Origin: Acholeplasma laidlawii_A
GTDB taxonomy: Bacteria; Bacillota_I; Bacilli_A; Acholeplasmatales; Acholeplasmataceae
DNA length: 64,000 nt
Reading direction: 5' to 3' (one strand)
NCBI RefSeq assembly: GCF_030166555.2
Contig: NZ_CP126461.2
Shown: piece after piece, positions 61,905 through 64,000 of the stretch
Layout of the letters: each line of letters starts with the position of its first letter
Numbering within the stretch: position 1 is the first letter of the stretch
Notes under the pieces: generated by a model
Seen by the model: the letters and a program-made list of their open reading frames with translations, nothing else
Told to the model about the DNA's origin: nothing
Databases searched by the model: none
Program-made: the position numbers and the translations under genes

Positions 61905-63173
61905 ATGAAAATAAAAGAAATGCTTGAGAAATTAAAATATACTGAATTATCCCCAATACAAACTGAAGTCATTAAAAACTTTAATGATAAGCGACATATT
62001 GTGGGCTTAGCTCCAACTGGAACTGGTAAGACACATGCTTATCTTTTTCCTGTTTTAGAAAACTTAAAAAGAGAACCTAATGTTGTAGAAGCAATCATCT
62101 TACTACCAACGAATGAGCTTGTTATGCAAGTTCAAAGTATGTTGTTAGAAGCAGATGATACTGTAAGCTATAAATCATATTATGGTTCACAAGATATGCA
62201 AAGAGAAGCTGTAAAACTTAAAAACAGTCATCCCAATATCGTTATTACAACACCTTCAAAATTAATAGATCTAGTCATCCATAAAAATGCTTTAAATATT
62301 AAACATTTAGATTACTTCATACTAGATGAAGCAGATATGATGTTTGATGAAGATTTTATGAGTTTAATTGACCCTGTTTTAGCAAATCAAAAAATAGACA
62401 AGTTTATGATATTCTCTGCAAGTATTACTAAAGCCATGGAACCATTTATTGCAAAATACTTTGGAAACCACATCTTTATTGATACAAAGAAGGAAACTAC
62501 TCTAAATATTGATTATTATTTATTAAACATTAGAGAACAAAGACTAGCAAGTTTAATGGATATCATTAAACGTATTAATCCTTACTTAAGCATTATATTT
62601 GTAAGTAAAAACGAAGACATCAACACTGTCTATGAATACCTATTAGAACAAGGTGTTAACGCTGTATCATTTCAATCTAGTTTAGGCGTTAAACAAAGAA
62701 AACGTATTCTAGAAGATATTCATAATTTAAAATATCAATACGTTGTCTCAAGTGATTTATTAGCTCGTGGTATCGATTTTAAAGCAAGTCATATTATTCA
62801 CTATGATTTACCATTTAAATTAGAGTTTTTCCTACATAGAAGTGGCCGTACAGCACGTATGGGTGATACCGGTGAGGTTTATACACTCTATGATGAAATG
62901 GATCAAAAAAAGATTGATAAATTAAGAAACCAGGGAATTGATTTTATACCAATCACCTTAACACCAGATGGTTTCAAAAAACCTAAAAAGAAATCAAAAA
63001 CTTATGATAAAAAGATTGCTAACGCGATTAAGAAAATAGCTAAACCAAAGCGTGTTACACCAGGATATAAGAAAAAACATGCTGAAAAAGTTAAAGCTGC
63101 AATTAAAAAAGTAAAGAAAGGTAGGTACAGGGATGCTGATCTTAGGAAGTCACGTCAGTCTCAAGGGGAATGA
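61905..63173 (+). CDS. DEAD-box RNA helicase, CshB-like
   Basis: 422 aa. Q motif LSPIQTEVI (15-23), motif I APTGTGKT (36-43), DEAD in ILDEADMMF, and SAS in place of SAT. Motif VI is variant: HRSGRTARMG. A strongly basic Lys-rich tail (~345-422) replaces the DbpA-like domain of the helicase at 11661. Length and tail fit CshB. GGAGGTGA Shine-Dalgarno. Its end overlaps nfo by 41 bases. Confidence 0.93.
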   Translation: MKIKEMLEKLKYTELSPIQTEVIKNFNDKRHIVGLAPTGTGKTHAYLFPVLENLKREPNVVEAIILLPTNELVMQVQSMLLEADDTVSYKSYYGSQDMQREAVKLKNSHPNIVITTPSKLIDLVIHKNALNIKHLDYFILDEADMMFDEDFMSLIDPVLANQKIDKFMIFSASITKAMEPFIAKYFGNHIFIDTKKETTLNIDYYLLNIREQRLASLMDIIKRINPYLSIIFVSKNEDINTVYEYLLEQGVNAVSFQSSLGVKQRKRILEDIHNLKYQYVVSSDLLARGIDFKASHIIHYDLPFKLEFFLHRSGRTARMGDTGEVYTLYDEMDQKKIDKLRNQGIDFIPITLTPDGFKKPKKKSKTYDKKIANAIKKIAKPKRVTPGYKKKHAEKVKAAIKKVKKGRYRDADLRKSRQSQGE

Positions 63174-64000
63174 TATGTTCTATGGTAGTGTATTAGAAGC
63201 ACTAGAATACAATGCCAATACCATGATGGTATATACCGGAGCCCCACAAAATACAATTAGAAAACCAATCGAATCAATGAAAATAGAAGAGGCGCATGCA
63301 CTCATGAAGGAAAAGGGTATTGATTTAAATCATGTCGTGGTGCATGCACCTTACATTATAAATTTATGTAACCCAGATCCAGAACGCCGTGCATTTGCTG
63401 TAGAGTTTCTTACAAAAGAAGTTGTACGTGTTGGACAAATGGGCATTAACCAAATGGTTTTACACCCAGGTTCAGCAGTTGGTGGTAATAGAGAAGAAGC
63501 GGTTCACTGGATTAGTGAAGGCTTAAATCAAATTATCGATAACACCAAAGATTACAACGTAAGAATCGCTTTAGAAACGATGGCTGGAAAAGGCAATGAA
63601 ATTGGTAAAACCTTTGAAGAACTCAAAGCAATTATTGATGGAGTTGATGATAAATCAAGAGTATCTGTTTGTTTTGATACATGTCACGTACATGATGCAG
63701 GTTATGATGTAATTCATGATCTTGATAAAACACTTCAATTATTTGATGATATTGTAGGATTAAACTATATTTCTGTAGTCCACGTAAACGATTCTAAAAA
63801 TGAACTTGGTGCTTCTAAAGACCGTCATGAAAACATTGGTTTTGGCTATATTGGTTATGACGCTTTACTTAAAGTAATTTATCATGAAGCATTTAAGGAG
63901 ATTCCTAAAATACTAGAAACTCCGTATGTAAATAATAATGCACCTTACAAATTAGAAATTCAAATGATTAAAGATAGAGTATTTGATAACGAATTAAAAA
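63133..64000 (+). CDS. nfo: Endonuclease IV Nfo (3' end beyond window)
   Basis: The first 289 codons are seen and the frame is still open at base 64000. Apurinic-site endonuclease with a TIM barrel and three zinc ions: LILGSHVSLKGND, VVHAPYIINL, VLHPGSAVGG, ALETMAGKGNEIG, CFDTCHVHDAGYD and VVHVNDSKNELGASKDRHEN. It starts at ATG 63133 inside the helicase gene, with AGGTACAGGG upstream, so translation is coupled. It lies two genes after dinB, completing a repair-rich end. Confidence 0.96.
   Translation, partial: MLILGSHVSLKGNDMFYGSVLEALEYNANTMMVYTGAPQNTIRKPIESMKIEEAHALMKEKGIDLNHVVVHAPYIINLCNPDPERRAFAVEFLTKEVVRVGQMGINQMVLHPGSAVGGNREEAVHWISEGLNQIIDNTKDYNVRIALETMAGKGNEIGKTFEELKAIIDGVDDKSRVSVCFDTCHVHDAGYDVIHDLDKTLQLFDDIVGLNYISVVHVNDSKNELGASKDRHENIGFGYIGYDALLKVIYHEAFKEIPKILETPYVNNNAPYKLEIQMIKDRVFDNELK

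Noticed and set aside
1..64000. UGA read as tryptophan (mycoplasma code)
   Set aside because: Conserved tryptophans use TGG, and TGA ends several genes at the expected length (42720, 47823, 57944), so the standard bacterial code applies.
1..64000. CRISPR array, rRNA operon or prophage
   Set aside because: No regularly spaced direct repeats, no rRNA sequence and no phage structural genes were seen.

Overview
The window looks like chromosome of an Acholeplasma-type mollicute (A. laidlawii or a close relative). The base composition is very AT-rich. TGG encodes tryptophan and TGA is used as a true stop (for example at 11559, 42720 and 47823), which argues against Mycoplasma or Spiroplasma. Unlike most mollicutes it carries a complete type II fatty-acid operon, heavy-metal P-type ATPases, GGDEF proteins and an HrcA-type (CIRCE) operator. 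Genus is inferred from gene content, not from an rRNA gene; none is present.

Layout. 1-7.4 kb: a heterodimeric ABC exporter (first half cut by the window edge), then minus-strand genes for a VTT/DedA-like membrane protein, the enoyl-ACP reductase FabV, a small heat-shock protein with a CIRCE operator, a glycolate-oxidase-like FAD enzyme broken by one in-frame TAG, and a PhnA-like zinc-ribbon protein. 7.4-11.6 kb: a metal cluster (lipoprotein with a frameshifted His/Asp-rich tail, a 100-aa protein, a P1B ATPase with an unusual CPG motif, a CopZ-like chaperone). Its two transcripts each have an FNR/CRP-like palindrome at exactly the same distance from the -10 box. An orphan PTS IIA protein and a DsbA-like protein follow.

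11.6-20.6 kb: a DEAD-box helicase, then a jetA-jetB-jetC operon (Wadjet/MksBEF-type SMC condensin) with no jetD beside it, running directly into ptsI and a tRNA-Ser gene. 20.7-23.2 kb: an intact IS66-family element with 23-bp perfect terminal repeats and an 8-bp target duplication. 23.4-34.1 kb: a P-loop kinase, an RNA m5U methyltransferase, two membrane GGDEF proteins, a GH13 glycosidase, a von Willebrand A lipoprotein, a decayed GNAT gene, a second metal ATPase (SPC type) and tRNA-Val.

34.3-39.6 kb: a 1512-aa membrane-anchored protein with about nine degenerate ~85-aa repeats, and a small membrane protein. 40.0-48.9 kb: one operon accB-accC-accD-accA-fabH-fabD-fabG-fabF-fabZ-birA-bioY, which makes malonyl-CoA, elongates fatty acids and supplies biotin to AccB. 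Its promoter is flanked by two TTTGA-N3-TCAAA palindromes and the distant fabV promoter carries a third, so the missing reductase step appears to be co-regulated by a FabT-like repressor. 49.0-52 kb: a YumC-type flavoprotein reductase and a self-regulated PadR/HAAS membrane pair. 52.1-56.1 kb: potABCD polyamine transporter. 56.2-64 kb: nusB-xseA-xseB-tlyA-recN, a 59-aa membrane protein, dinB, a DEAD-box helicase and nfo (cut by the window end), mostly DNA/RNA maintenance.

Most genes are tightly packed with short overlaps and strong Shine-Dalgarno sites, and hairpin terminators separate most transcription units.
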